From: Heterostelium album PN500 | Lineage: Eukaryota; Evosea; Eumycetozoa; Acytosteliales; Acytosteliaceae | Direction of reading: 5' to 3' | Assembly (NCBI RefSeq): GCF_000004825.1 | Contig: NW_008805075.1 | Coordinates: 931,788 to 995,787, forward strand | DNA: 64,000 bases | Part shown: in pieces, positions 34,243-44,981 of the stretch | Numbering within the stretch: position 1 is the first letter of the stretch | Layout of the letters: each line of letters begins with the position of its first letter | The notes under the pieces: model-generated | Database searches by the model: none | The model's input: the letters and a program-made list of their open reading frames with translations, nothing else | What the model was told of the DNA's origin: nothing | Translations under genes and position numbers: made by a program

Positions 34243-34374
34243 ATGAAGGAAATAGATACATTATCATATATATTAGGATCATTAGTAATGATTTTAGGTG
34301 TTGTTATACCACTGTCATACATGATTTATAAGAACAAAAAGGTTTTCTCTACAATAAAATCTTCAAAACAATAA
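34243..34374 (+). CDS. Tiny single-pass membrane protein, 43 residues
   Basis: An ATG preceded by an A/T-rich leader opens a 43-codon frame: a short charged head (MKEIDTL), a 20-odd residue hydrophobic helix (SYILGSLVMILGVVIPLSYM) and a basic tail (YKNKKVFSTIKSSKQ). This is a clear type of small integral membrane protein, with positive-inside topology putting the C-terminus in the cytosol or matrix. I do not recognise the family. Its size is below usual gene-calling limits. Confidence 0.5.
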   Translation: MKEIDTLSYILGSLVMILGVVIPLSYMIYKNKKVFSTIKSSKQ

Positions 34375-35006
34375 TATTGTGTATAATTATATAATTTGAA
34401 TAGAGATAATGTATTTATTAGTATTAGTATAAATATAGATATATAATAGAGTAGATGATATGTAAATAAATAAGATATAGTAAAAAGAAAGAAATAAGAA
34501 TAGAAAGAAGCATAAACTTGGCAACCACAACCTAAATAGAACAAAAATAGAAAAAAAAAAAAAAAAAAAAAAGAATCATTTAGCTTTTAATGTACAGAAT
34601 TAATTAGTTCACTCCAACAACCGACAAATTGGCTCAATCACGACATACTATAAAGAAACCAATGGTCAGACAGAAGCTTTGGTCAAACAATAAATGTCTT
34701 TTCCCATAATTTAATAACCATATTTATACCAACCATTTTTAAAAGACCATGTCTTTTTTTTGAACTTTTTTTTTCATTTTTTCATTTATTTTTCAGTGAG
34801 TTTACTGTTTTCAGTAGTACTCGCTCAGTTGAAACTATGAGATTGGGAGATATCTAGCAAACCTCTTGACATAGAACGGTTTAGGAATTCATATAGAACC
34901 CAACTAACTTTTTTTTTTGTTCTTTTAAGGACATACTAATAAACTTTGCTTTGTTTAGATTTTACTTTTTTTTTTTTTTTCCTAAGTTTATGAATGCTAT
35001 TTACTA
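34375..35006. other. Intergenic region with integrase scrap
   Basis: AT-rich DNA downstream of both flanking genes. Apart from the integrase-like scrap at 34607-34693 it holds long A and T runs only. Confidence 0.55.
34607..34693 (+). mobile_element. Relic of a Ty3/gypsy-type integrase
   Basis: A 28-codon open frame ends at TAA and reads ITTYYKETNGQTEALVKQ. It resembles the conserved YHPqTnGQTErvNQ segment of the integrase catalytic core in Ty3/gypsy elements. No other part of an element or LTR is visible nearby. Assignment rests on this one motif. Confidence 0.45.
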
Positions 35007-36286
35007 TTACAACTGACTACTATTAATTGGTTTATATGATTTACAAATGGATTGATCCAAAACTTGATCGATATGAGATTTCAAATTGTTTTCCTAAAAC
35101 ATTGTTAATTAAATGTTTGGTTGATTAGTCAAAATTAATTGAATATTTCGGTATTAGATGAAAAACTTACATAATGATATACCCAACTTATTGGATCAGA
35201 GATATCACCTGTTTTACTTTGAATGTTGATACGATGTTTCTGGTCTTGACTGCCTGGCTGTGAGGTGTTGAGTGGATCGTTGTTGAGTGCATGGGTGACG
35301 TTGGCGAGTTTCAATGTCTTGCCACCATTGTAACTAGCAAGTTGTTTCTGGTTGATGTTACTCTTAACGAAAGTTGGTGAGTACACTGTATTGAGTTGAT
35401 GACGTACCGCCGACTCTGCCATCAGCTCTTCCAACGTGTGGAATCTCGACATCTGTAACATTGTCAACCACTGTGGTGGAGGCAAGAATATCGTACCTCG
35501 ATCGTGCTCCTCGAGTGCCTCCTCCGGTGAAAACCAATCTAAATGTGTATTCTCAGTACCATCCACAACAGCTGAATATGGATATCCATAAATTGGTGCT
35601 AAATAGAAATACTACAATATATATATAATATATTTAATAATTAGTGTTATTTAAATTCACCACCATAATGATATTATATAATATACTGAAACACAATACT
35701 TACAGTGTCAAATCTATGTTTAAGATGTTCGGGTGTGATCCATCTTGACCACTCATTGATATTATCTATTCTTGGTTTAACATTACACATCTTTAGGAAA
35801 TCTAGCATATTGATTCCATCTTTCTGTGGAAAGGTCAAGCGTGTGTGTAAATAGAAAAAGAAGATCTAAAGTTGAACGAGTTAGCATTCAAAAACTTACT
35901 AATACCATGTTACGAGCACTCTGAACGGTATCGACTGATTGCGATTCAAATATGGTATCGTTGACACCACCGATAAAGAAATTTGTCTCTTCGAATACCT
36001 CACGCATTGCGGTGATACGTAGACCTAGGTCAATGTTTGCAGTACCCAAGTACTGTGTCCAGAGGTGACTTGCGTCGGACTTGTCGAATGCACCACCCGG
36101 GAATACATGTGCCTGTGGGAATGATCGCAAGTCTGGTGATCTCTTCACCATCATAATACGATAATCAAAGTTCTTTGGTGGTTTAACCTTGTCGACAACA
36201 GAGAATGGTGGTGGTTTGCTAAACTCCCATTTCAAAGCAACGATTGCACTTGCTGCTTTTCTAAATGATTGTTGACTACTACTCAT
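35007..36286 (-). CDS. NUDT19: NUDT19-type Nudix hydrolase with peroxisomal C-terminus
   Basis: Four exons, all phase 0: 36286-35900, 35823-35704, 35611-35171, 35093-35007; 344 residues (human NUDT19 is about 375). The N-terminus has RIMMVKRSPDLRSFPQAHVF, then PGGAFDKSD. The Nudix helix is split by an insert before MREVFEETNFFIGG, as in NUDT19/RP2p. WITPEHLKHRFDTYFYLAPI is also family-typical. The last residues are SSQL, a type-1 peroxisomal signal variant. NUDT19 hydrolyses CoA and acyl-CoA in peroxisomes. The final exon is short (28 codons) and easily missed, but it carries the targeting tripeptide. It shares a 181-bp divergent promoter region with the acetyltransferase gene. Confidence 0.85.
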
Positions 36287-36288
36287 TC

Positions 36289-36333
36289 TCTATCTATCTA
36301 TCTATCTATTGTTAAATATATATATATATATAT
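36289..36333. repeat. TATC and AT simple repeats in a divergent promoter
   Basis: TATC tetranucleotides (36289-36309) and an AT dinucleotide run (about 36316-36333) between two divergent starts. Likely just nucleosome-poor promoter DNA. Confidence 0.8.
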
Positions 36334-36467
36334 GTCAAACAAGTTTATATTAATATTACAAGTTATTAATTAATTTAAATAATGACAAATTTGTTTTTTT
36401 TACAAAAATCAATCTTAAAGCATGATGATTAATTTCGTGCAATGTGGTTTAATATAAATATAAAGAT

Positions 36468-37201
36468 ATGTCAAATGAATTATTTCAATATATTAGTATT
36501 CATGATCATCAAGATAGAATAGATGATCTAATAGAATTACTAAACACACAATGGAATAGATCTGAATCATCAAGGAGAGTAATGATTGAAAAGTCATCTG
36601 AAGACCTACCTTACTATCTGTTAATGTTGGATAAAAGCAATGACAATAAATTGATAGCAAGTTGTTCAATGTCTAAAGTAATTGATTGTGCGGATGATAT
36701 CACTACCATTACAAATCAAAAAAGTGAATCGATATTAATAGAAAATGGTAAATGAATTTAATAAAAATAGCTATTATAAATATATTAATGAGAGAGAGTT
36801 TGATATGATTTAGTTTTAGTTAAAAAAGAATATAGAAGAAAAGGTTATGGAAAGTTAATATTAAATGAATTAGAAAGAATTGCAATATCGTAAGTCATTT
36901 ATAATTATTATTTAAATATAGATCTAAAAAACAATGTAATAACCTTTAAATTAAATTATTCAATATTATTATTTATAGAAAAGGATATAAAACATTTTAT
37001 TTATCTACACTTGATCAAAAAGAGTTTTATCTAAGTAATGGATATCAATTATGTGAACCTTTGGCAGCTTCAAAGTTTACATCTTCATTTATAAATGAAG
37101 AAGGTCTAGATAAGAGAAGTTCACTCATGAGAATATTCGGTGGTGCTGGTAATCAAAAGAAAGATTCTGAAACTGTATACTGGTTAAGTAAAAATGTATA
37201 A
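36468..37201 (+). CDS. NAA80: GNAT acetyltransferase, NAA80-like
   Basis: Three exons, 36468-36747, 36814-36889 and 36979-37201, give 192 residues. The order of motifs fits NAA80 (NAT6): LLNTQWNRSESSRRVMIEKS at the start; ESILIENVLVKKEYRRKGYG with the acetyl-CoA loop RRKGYG; then LSTLDQKEFYLSNGYQLCEP. NAA80 acetylates the N-terminus of mature actin in the cytosol. The short middle exon (76 nt) carries the CoA loop. Substrate here is inferred from the family. Confidence 0.75.
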
Positions 37202-37278
37202 TTTAAATAAATAACTTAAATTTATTTCTTTTTTTTTTCTTTTTTTTTTGATAAATAAATAATGTTTGCTTTGTTATG

Positions 37279-39533
37279 TTATTTCTTTCCCCATACTCTT
37301 GTAGATCTTGGAATAGAAGAAGTAGATGACATTGTTGGTGTTGAATGGTGCGACGATAAATTGTTTGTTGACGATGAAGAGTGGTGTTGTTGGTAGTTGT
37401 TATTGCTGTTGTTATTAAATTGATTGTTTCCTGTGAGTGCTTGCATGTCGGGTTGGTAGAATAATACATTTGGTAAATCTATATATTTCGATTGGTACAT
37501 TATTTCTATGGTGTGGAATCCTTGTTGTGACGAAGGTGGTGCTATGAATGATATACTCTTTCGCTGACTGCCAATCTCAATGTTGACAGGTATGCTACCT
37601 ACTGTGACGAGGGGAATGGCACCAGCAACCAACGGATACTTCAAGTGCATCGTAATCTTGCCACCGGTGCATGGTGTAACCACCGGTGTAATCATTTGTA
37701 TCACCAGATCGTCGAAGCTATTGCCAGTGGCTGCAATCGAATCAGACTGGCTGGTGGCGTTGTCCTGCTGCAGCATGTTCTGCTCGATATTTCCAACGAT
37801 CTCTGCCAATATCTTATTCTCATTGTTCTTTTCATCCTCTTCATCCGAGTCATTAAAGTAAGAGTACTGATGTGATCCAAGTGTTGGCGACGAAGTAAAG
37901 ATTGGACTTGACGACTGTGAATATTCATTGCCTGTCATACCAGACTTATTAAAGTGATCGAGCGCATAGCGATTTGAATCTTCAATGTCTTTTTCAGTTT
38001 GGAAACAAGAGTTTGTGTAGAACAATGCTTGTCTCGATAGGAGATGTTCGCCGTCTTTGATGACCAGGTCGTATTCGCCCTCTATGTTTCTAGCGGGACT
38101 GGCTATCAGCAATGCATAGCTCTTCTTTTGCAAAACCTTGACTTGATAGCCATCGATTGTAATCTGTATTGAATGTTTATCGAGATTCTCACCTTGGATT
38201 GCAATGCAACCACCTGCCAGCGGACACACTGCCGGCACCACAGAGAGAATGGTAGATTTGTCGGGTAGATCCTCGTAGGCAGGTCGATTGTAACCACCGC
38301 CGCTGCTGCTGTTATTAGATCCTGTTCTACGATGTCCATTGGGTGTGTTTGATTCGCCAAGATTAAAGACACTCGAGAAGAAAGTCGACAGACGACTGCT
38401 ACTGCCGTTGCTGCCACCAGGCGATATTCCAGTGGAGCCTGGACTCTGTGAGATAGGTGAAGTGCTATCGCCAGTACTACTGGAAGTTGTGTTTTTAAGT
38501 GTATTTACAGGTGATTTGATTGTAGTAGGACTGGAGCCAGGTGGAATCTTCATCTTTGATGCCAACTCTGTAGAGTAGAGTTTGAAATCTGGTAGCACTG
38601 CATTCAAGTGTGTCAGGAATGCATGATGTACATGTAAGATTACTTGACTCTGTTTTTGTGTTGGCATTTTCAATTCCTTTAATTTAGCAACTCCCGTTTT
38701 CAATTCATTTATCATAATAGATATAGAATTCTCTAATTCTTTTGCTCTCTAAATTTTATTTGAAACAAGTAAATGTACAAATTAAATATTAATATTAATA
38801 TTACAAACTAACCAACATAGTTGAATTTTAAACTAAACTATTTTACTTACCTTAATTTGAGGTGAGCCTGAATCAGTTATTGTATTAACAAGCTGTTTAT
38901 AGTTTGTAATGCTTCGCCGTAGATCTAACGTATTCAAATGCATCTTCTCATAAAACTCTACAAAGACACTGGTTGAACCTTTCTCTCTCAGTGCTTGATG
39001 TTCTTTTCTCTGTAAAACAACATTTAATGTCTTGAAGCATAATGTACATACATTTACATCTGTTTAAATTGTTTTAAAAATTAATAATAAACTTTTGTTA
39101 AATATTTGTTTTGATTTGATTTGATTAATTTTGTTAACAACATACTTTGAATAGGTTTACCATTGTTATTTTGATATTTAATTTTATCGAAACTGTTGAT
39201 TGGCATTGGATTGTTGTTACAGTTGGAGCAAACAAAGAAACCACATACCAGACATTTCTGTTTCTTTGAGAAGATCTTTCCAAAGAGAGTTCCGCATACA
39301 CAACAGTTTCTGACTAGTTTATCTTCGATATCGACATTCGACAGCAGTGTCGATACATTAAGATTGATCTGCTTGAACTTCAACACCAGATTATCTAGAT
39401 CCTGATTGATACGCGAGATATACTTTTTCCTTAGATTCCTAAACTCCAATGTTCTATCATTGGTAACAACAATCATTGAATCTAAATCTTTTCGCTCCAC
39501 ATGATTACTTGTTATTATAGTATCACTTTGCAT
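37279..39533 (-). CDS. FYVE-like zinc finger plus two IPT/TIG domains
   Basis: Three exons, 39533-39146, 39059-38851, 38748-37279; 688 residues. The zinc finger has four Cys pairs at C77/C80, C94/C97, C102/C105 and C134/C137, the spacing of a FYVE finger, with the last pair provided by exon 2. The lipid-binding R+HHCR is replaced by SKKQKCLVCG, so phosphatidylinositol-3-phosphate binding is doubtful. A helical stretch follows (RAKELENSISIMINELKTG), a Ser/Thr/Pro-rich linker, and two IPT/TIG-type beta domains (SVVPAVCPLAGGCIAIQGEN; ITPVVTPCTGGKITMHLK). The tail is Asn/Ser-rich. I know no named homologue. A cytosolic, membrane-linked scaffold would fit; this is inference. Confidence 0.72.
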
Positions 39534-40574
39534 TCTATACTAAGTGTTTTTTGTTTATAATTATAACAACTACTGCTACTACTATATTCTTTTTTTCCTC
39601 TTTCCTCTTTCTTCTTTCTTCTTTTTATTAATATTTACAAATATGTATATGTTTAAATTATATATCTTTTTTATTTTTTTGTATTGTTTTAAATTATAAA
39701 TCAAAAATTATCTTTAATTTTAATAAAATAAAATAAAGCAAGAAGTAAAAAATTTTGTGCGAATCGGGGGTAATATAATTGTTCTACCATTACATAAAAA
39801 ATACAATAAAATTTATCCTTAAAAAGAGAGAGTTTTTAATTAATTACTGTTTTTAGAAATTTTTTAACTTTATTTTTCAATTTTTGTAAATTTCCTCCGA
39901 CTTCTTTGGAAGTTTACTTAAGTAAAATAATAATAAAAGAATTAAAATATTATTTGTTAAAAAAAATTAAAAAATAAAAAGAAAATAATAATTTGAAAAT
40001 CTTTATTAGAATTAAAATTACTTATAAAAATTCTCAAAAGTAATATTGGCACATTACCCGCTCATAGGTAATAATCTTTAAAATTGAAAAAATAGATAAA
40101 ATATAGATGCGAAAAAATATATTTAACAATATTTAAACAACCAGAGAGTTAATATGTATCTATTTAAGTTTATCTAAACTATTCAAATGTTGCTGATTGT
40201 TGTTGTTCACAACCATTACAGTTTATATGTAGTTTAAAAAAACAGATGGTGTTTGTATGTTTTGGTTAATTGAAAAACAAAAAAAAATACAGTATCACCA
40301 ATTTTAGATCAAAGTGTGTAAACATCAAATTCGAATTCCAAATATTTTTATTTATTATGTATATTATTTATAAGTTTTGCTTTTCATGGTAATATATAAT
40401 TAGAGAAGGGGTTTACCATATACTCCTACTCAATCGATTATTTTATTTGATTTAGTTCTTGGTAAAAGGGGAATCAATATGATAAGTTCACTTTAGAAAG
40501 AGCATAAAAAATATTTATTTGTTTTATTAAATGTTATTATTATTTAAAAAATAAAAACAAATATATTAAACAAA
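39534..40574. other. Intergenic region between divergent genes
   Basis: About 1 kb of strongly AT-rich DNA holding both promoters. A pyrimidine tract with CTTT/CTTC repeats (about 39591-39627) lies next to the FYVE/IPT start. No gene seen. Confidence 0.6.
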
Positions 40575-41268
40575 ATGAATCCTAAAGAACCATTAACAAT
40601 CCTATTAATCTTATTAATAAACTCTGTTATTTTGTTAATATTAAATATAGTTGCAATTGCAACAGATTGGTATTATATTAAAGATGAAGCTATTCTGGCT
40701 TACTATAGTCCTTCAGGAATAATACCAGCTACATTTATTTCATATCATTACAGCTTATATGGTGTCAGAAAAGATATTGTAAGAATTTATTTATTAATTA
40801 AAACAAAAAAAATTACCTACTTATTAATTACCTTTTGTTTATTAGGAGTCTCCTGAATATACAATAAATACTGAATATAGTAAATACACTGATTTTAATA
40901 ACCGTCCACCATATATTCAACATTTTATGGCAATTGGAGTATTTCAATACTTTTCACTTTTCTTTGTAGTTGCCCTCATCGGATCACTTGTCTTATCACA
41001 TAAAGCTCCGAAATCTTTGGCACCATCAGTCTCTGTAATTTGTATGGTATTAATAACATCATTCCAAATAATTTCATTCTTCTTAGAAGTTAGTCTACCA
41101 ATAGCTTTTCGAAAAGAAAATAATTGTTTCTTATATTGGTGCAGTAAACTTGCTAGTACTGATGAAAGATCCCAATGGGGACCTAGAGCTGGATTCTTTG
41201 CCTGTGTTGTTCTTTTATTCTTTTGTATAATCGGTGTCATTCTTGTATCAAAAAGATATAAACAGTGA
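40575..41268 (+). CDS. Four-transmembrane protein, ending at an unusual TGA
   Basis: Exons 40575-40778 and 40846-41268 give 208 residues with four hydrophobic helices. TM1 is LTILLILLINSVILLILNIV; TM2 is near IGVFQYFSLFFVVALIGSLV; TM3 is near VSVICMVLITSFQIISFF; TM4 is near CVVLLFFCIIGVIL. The extracellular loop 1 holds TDWYY, loosely claudin/PMP22-like, but I do not claim that family. The stop is TGA, rare here, and the same reading frame continues through an extra 142 codons (41269-41694) to a TAA. The two may be one gene. Confidence 0.7.
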
Positions 41269-41274
41269 AAGGAA

Positions 41275-41694
41275 ATGAAAGAGAAACCACCTGTCATACC
41301 AATGGTAAACATTCCACAAGTTAACTACCAGCCATGTGAACCAATCCAACCACCATTGTTGTTCCCTGCAGATTTGGATTTGGATCCAAGAGCTTTGTAT
41401 GTAGTGGTACCTATTACATCACCTGTAGTTGGCTCCAATGGTGATGTTACTCAATATATTCAACAAAATATATTCCAAAAATATGATCCATCAAACCCAG
41501 ATAGACAGGTAGTTTTAACAGGTGCTCAACAAACTCCCCCCTCTGGCCTAATAATACCAACAAATATTGAAATTAATCCAAAACTTTGGTATCAAATGGC
41601 ACAAAATCAAATTCCAGTAATTGATCCAAGTGGTATTCCAACTCACTTTGTAACTCAATTTGTTTTACAAGTGACCAATGTACCATCTAAATAA
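41275..41694 (+). CDS. Pro-rich continuation of the four-TM protein, or separate gene
   Basis: An ATG nine bases past the start of the TGA, in the same frame, opens 139 residues rich in Pro, Gln and Val (EPIQPPLLFPADLDLDPRAL; GLIIPTNIEINPKLWYQM). Nothing hydrophobic is visible, so it looks like a cytosolic tail. Six bases between stop and ATG leave no room for a promoter or a 3' end, so the region must be expressed with the four-TM gene if at all, by readthrough, reinitiation, or because the TGA is an error. Confidence 0.55.
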   Translation: MKEKPPVIPMVNIPQVNYQPCEPIQPPLLFPADLDLDPRALYVVVPITSPVVGSNGDVTQYIQQNIFQKYDPSNPDRQVVLTGAQQTPPSGLIIPTNIEINPKLWYQMAQNQIPVIDPSGIPTHFVTQFVLQVTNVPSK

Positions 41695-41745
41695 TAAAAA
41701 GAAAATAAAAAAAATAAAACTAAAAATATTAGAAATCCTTTAAAT

Positions 41746-42799
41746 CTAAACTTCTGGATTCAGAGACTTTAATTTTATATCTTCATTTTTAACAACAATA
41801 TTCTTTTTAAGATGATCATTATCTATTTTCTTTGTGTCATCATGAGAATTGATATTTAATTTGGTTGTAGAACTGGTTTTGGAGGTTGTTGAATCCATTG
41901 CATTGAAACTAAGGAATGCTACACAGTATAATAACAAAGTGACTCTGCTAAAATATAACCATACTACGTTCTGAGTATCACTATTTGGTGTCCAAAATGT
42001 CAATATCAACAAGGTTATAGCGAATAGGGCACCTGTGAACACAATTGAAGCTCCATAATGCATAACTTTGTTTATTGAATTATTAATGTTTGGGGCTGGA
42101 CTATGAGCTGATTGAATAGTAGGTGACTCTTTTTTGATTTGTCTTGACCTCATATATAGTAGAACTAATAGGTATAGATAAGATATACTTGATGTTATAC
42201 CATATATAACCATCAACAAATTAGTTGCAACATAGGGCCACCACAATGCAAATCCGATAAATAATAATAAAAATAATAATACATTAATTGCAATTAATAA
42301 CCAACGTAAAATTCGTACTACTTTTAAATGTATGGATTCTTTTGGTAGAATTATAATTAAAGCTCTACACCAATATAATTGAATCCAATTGAATGAACTA
42401 TAAATAATTGTACCTCCTAATTATTGTATTTTTAAAAACAAGCTATTTAATAAAAGAATTTTAAACATTTCATAATGGTTTGCTCTTACCAAATATAAGT
42501 AGGATAGCAAGTGAATAAACTTCTCTTACTTCAATAATTAACATTAAATGTCTTATTGTTATCATTGAATTTCCAATTATTTGAATAAAATATGAAATAA
42601 ATAGAGTTTTTGAATTTCTATGTGAAACAGATCTATATACAGAGCCTACTGTGGCAAATAAAAAGAAGAAAAAGAAAAGATAGGCAAAAGATTTACAACC
42701 ATAATAACTACAATCATATCCGAATGGTACTGTCGGGTCACAATAGCAATTTTTAGTTGACAAAGAAGAAGAAGAGGATGAAGTAATATTGTTTGACAT
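41746..42799 (-). CDS. Seven-transmembrane protein, TOM1/THH1-like
   Basis: Exons 42799-42490 and 42416-41746 join in phase 1 to 326 residues. A Ser-rich, Cys-containing outer N-terminus (NCYCDPTVPFGYDCSYYGCK) precedes about seven hydrophobic segments, with RALIIILPKES in a loop after the third. The tail is hydrophilic and Ser/Lys-rich. The layout resembles THH1/TOM1/TOM3-domain or GPCR-like proteins; the match is by pattern only. It converges with the four-TM gene, 51 bp apart. Confidence 0.6.
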
Positions 42800-43366
42800 A
42801 ATACAATGATTAAACTTTTATAAATACAATAATAATAATACCAACTAATAGAGTTAAGATAAACTTAAATAAACCATTTCTACAAGATAAAACTTTTTGA
42901 TAGGAGGTTAAGAAACTTTGAGATCATTAATGATTGAGTTCTATAAAATAGAGATAATTGGATTCCTTTCAAAGTAAAAAAAAACAAGTAAAATAAAAAA
43001 AAAAGGTTAGACTTCAAGAAGAATGGAATAGAGGATAAAAGAACAAAGGGTGTGACACGTGAGATTTATAAGATCTTTGATATCTTCAGACAAGCGTGTG
43101 ATTTTGTTTTTTACTTATTTTTAGAAAAACTTTTTTTCTTTACCACTCTGACTATGATCACAGTTTATTAAAATTTATTTTAACCATCTATTAGTCTATT
43201 TTTAGTCGAAGTATCCAAATAACTTAGATTATACTTTTGAAAATTCCCAAAAAAAGTAAAGAAAGAAAAAAAAGATAGATAATTAATTTCTTTGATTAAT
43301 TTTCAAATAATAACGACAATGTTGTTTTTGTTTTTGTTTTGAAATATATATAAAGTTTTATTTTAT
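42800..43366. other. Intergenic region
   Basis: 567 bp of AT-rich spacer between two minus-strand genes. No gene, repeat or RNA recognised. Confidence 0.6.
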
Positions 43367-44981
43367 TCAATGAACTAACTCTTCGTCGGACTCTACCTTT
43401 TTATTTTTTGAAAAGAGTCTTTTAATGGAGTTCTTTGCTCTTATGAACAAATTCTTGATATCATTCAGTGAATAGAATCCGCCAAACATCAGACAGATGA
43501 AAGCGACTGGAATGGCAGCGAGGAAATCGACCAAGTAGTGATAACGTAGGTACATTGTTGCAATGGTAATTAAAAATGCAGCAAATGCAGAGATATATCC
43601 GTAGAGTGGTACAATCTTGTAGGATGCGAATGCTACTGCCCAACTGGTGGCGATGTGACCACTGGGGAAAGAACCAAAGCTACCCTTGGCTGCGCTCTCG
43701 ATCTTGTTTCTGATGAATCCAGCCAAACCGAATCCATTCAAAGCGTTGGTGTATTTATCGTTGATGAATACTCTTGGACTTTCAGCTGGGAAAATCAAAT
43801 TGATCGAAAATACAACGAAATATGTGCTGATCCATGAACAAATGAACATCTTTAACAATTGATCCCAAATTGGCATTTCTTTATTCTTCTCTGGATCCTT
43901 GGACAAATACGATTGCCACAACTTGAAAAGAACATAAACCTCCATGAAATATCCCCAGATATAATAACTAATATATGAAAGTTGGAAGATCTCTGTTGAG
44001 AGCTTTCCTACAAATGAATCTGGACCAATGGATGAACTCTTATCTATGAAAAGACCTAATTGTCCAAAAGGGAATAACCAACCTAAAATTGAACTATTTG
44101 ATGTAAAAATATTATAAGTAAAATTGTTTGAGCTGAATAATAATTAGATTGTAAATACGACTTACCTATCTCCATATAATAATTGAGCATCCCATGTTGC
44201 ACTAGATCTACCAGTTCCCAAAACAACTTTACCAGTTGCTTCAAAAAAGGAAGGAATTGTTAAACCAAGGCCAACCGCGCAGAATGTCATTGAAATTAAA
44301 TAGGCTTTGTTGGTTTTTGCCAGACAAAGGAATGTATATGAAATAAATATTAATATCGATACAAGAAAAGCAAATACAATTTTCTAAAAGTCATGATAAT
44401 AATATTTTAATAATAATAATGTTAATATAAATTGTTTGTTTGTTTAGCGTAAAATATTTTGTTTTTATTTTGAAGAAACAAATTCAAAATCATTTGATTA
44501 CTTACCCATGGAAGAACTAAAAATGAATAAATGATAGAAAAAATACAGACAACCACTACCTGTATTGTAAAAGTTGTATCTGAGTATATTGGTGAATAGG
44601 GATATATAGTAGAGTCAAAAGGTTTTTGTATTGTTTTTGCGTGGAGCTTTCTTCTGGTCGTAGATCAGAGGGAAGATATGAAATGTCAATCTTGAATTCT
44701 TTTTCGGCTGCAATGTCTTCGTCGCTTTGCTCGCTGAATGAATAGTGTGGATATTCGCTTGACTGGAACGAACGGTTGTCCATCAATGTTGGTTCATTGG
44801 GTAGATCTTTCTTATACTTGAGATAAGTGAGAATATTCAGCAATGACAACTTTGGAACACCATCGTCCTTGAGCGGTGTGATTGAATCTTCAAGTGTGTT
44901 TGGCTCCTGCTGTTTCAAATAGAAATACTTGAAATCTCCAGCAGTCTGTGATTGTAATTCGATTGGTTGTGGAACTCCCAT
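43367..44981 (-). CDS. PAP2-superfamily membrane protein with a one-base frame break
   Basis: Exons 44981-44506, 44383-44166 and 44093-43367 give about 473 residues if one base is added in exon 1. An acidic, hydrophilic head of about 120 residues is followed by several membrane helices. The PAP2 motifs are FPAESPRVFINDKY (C1 region), SFGSFPSGHIATSW (C2, PSGH) and MYLRYHYLVDFLAA (C3, with His and Asp). PAP2 enzymes remove phosphate from lipid substrates or transfer phospho-headgroups, as in inositol-phosphorylceramide synthases; the substrate is unknown. The break lies in the T5 run at 44623-44627 (plus strand). Before it the frame reads STQKQYKN; one more base would give QYKKPFDSTIYPYSPIYSD and run cleanly on into TM1. 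Confidence 0.7.
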
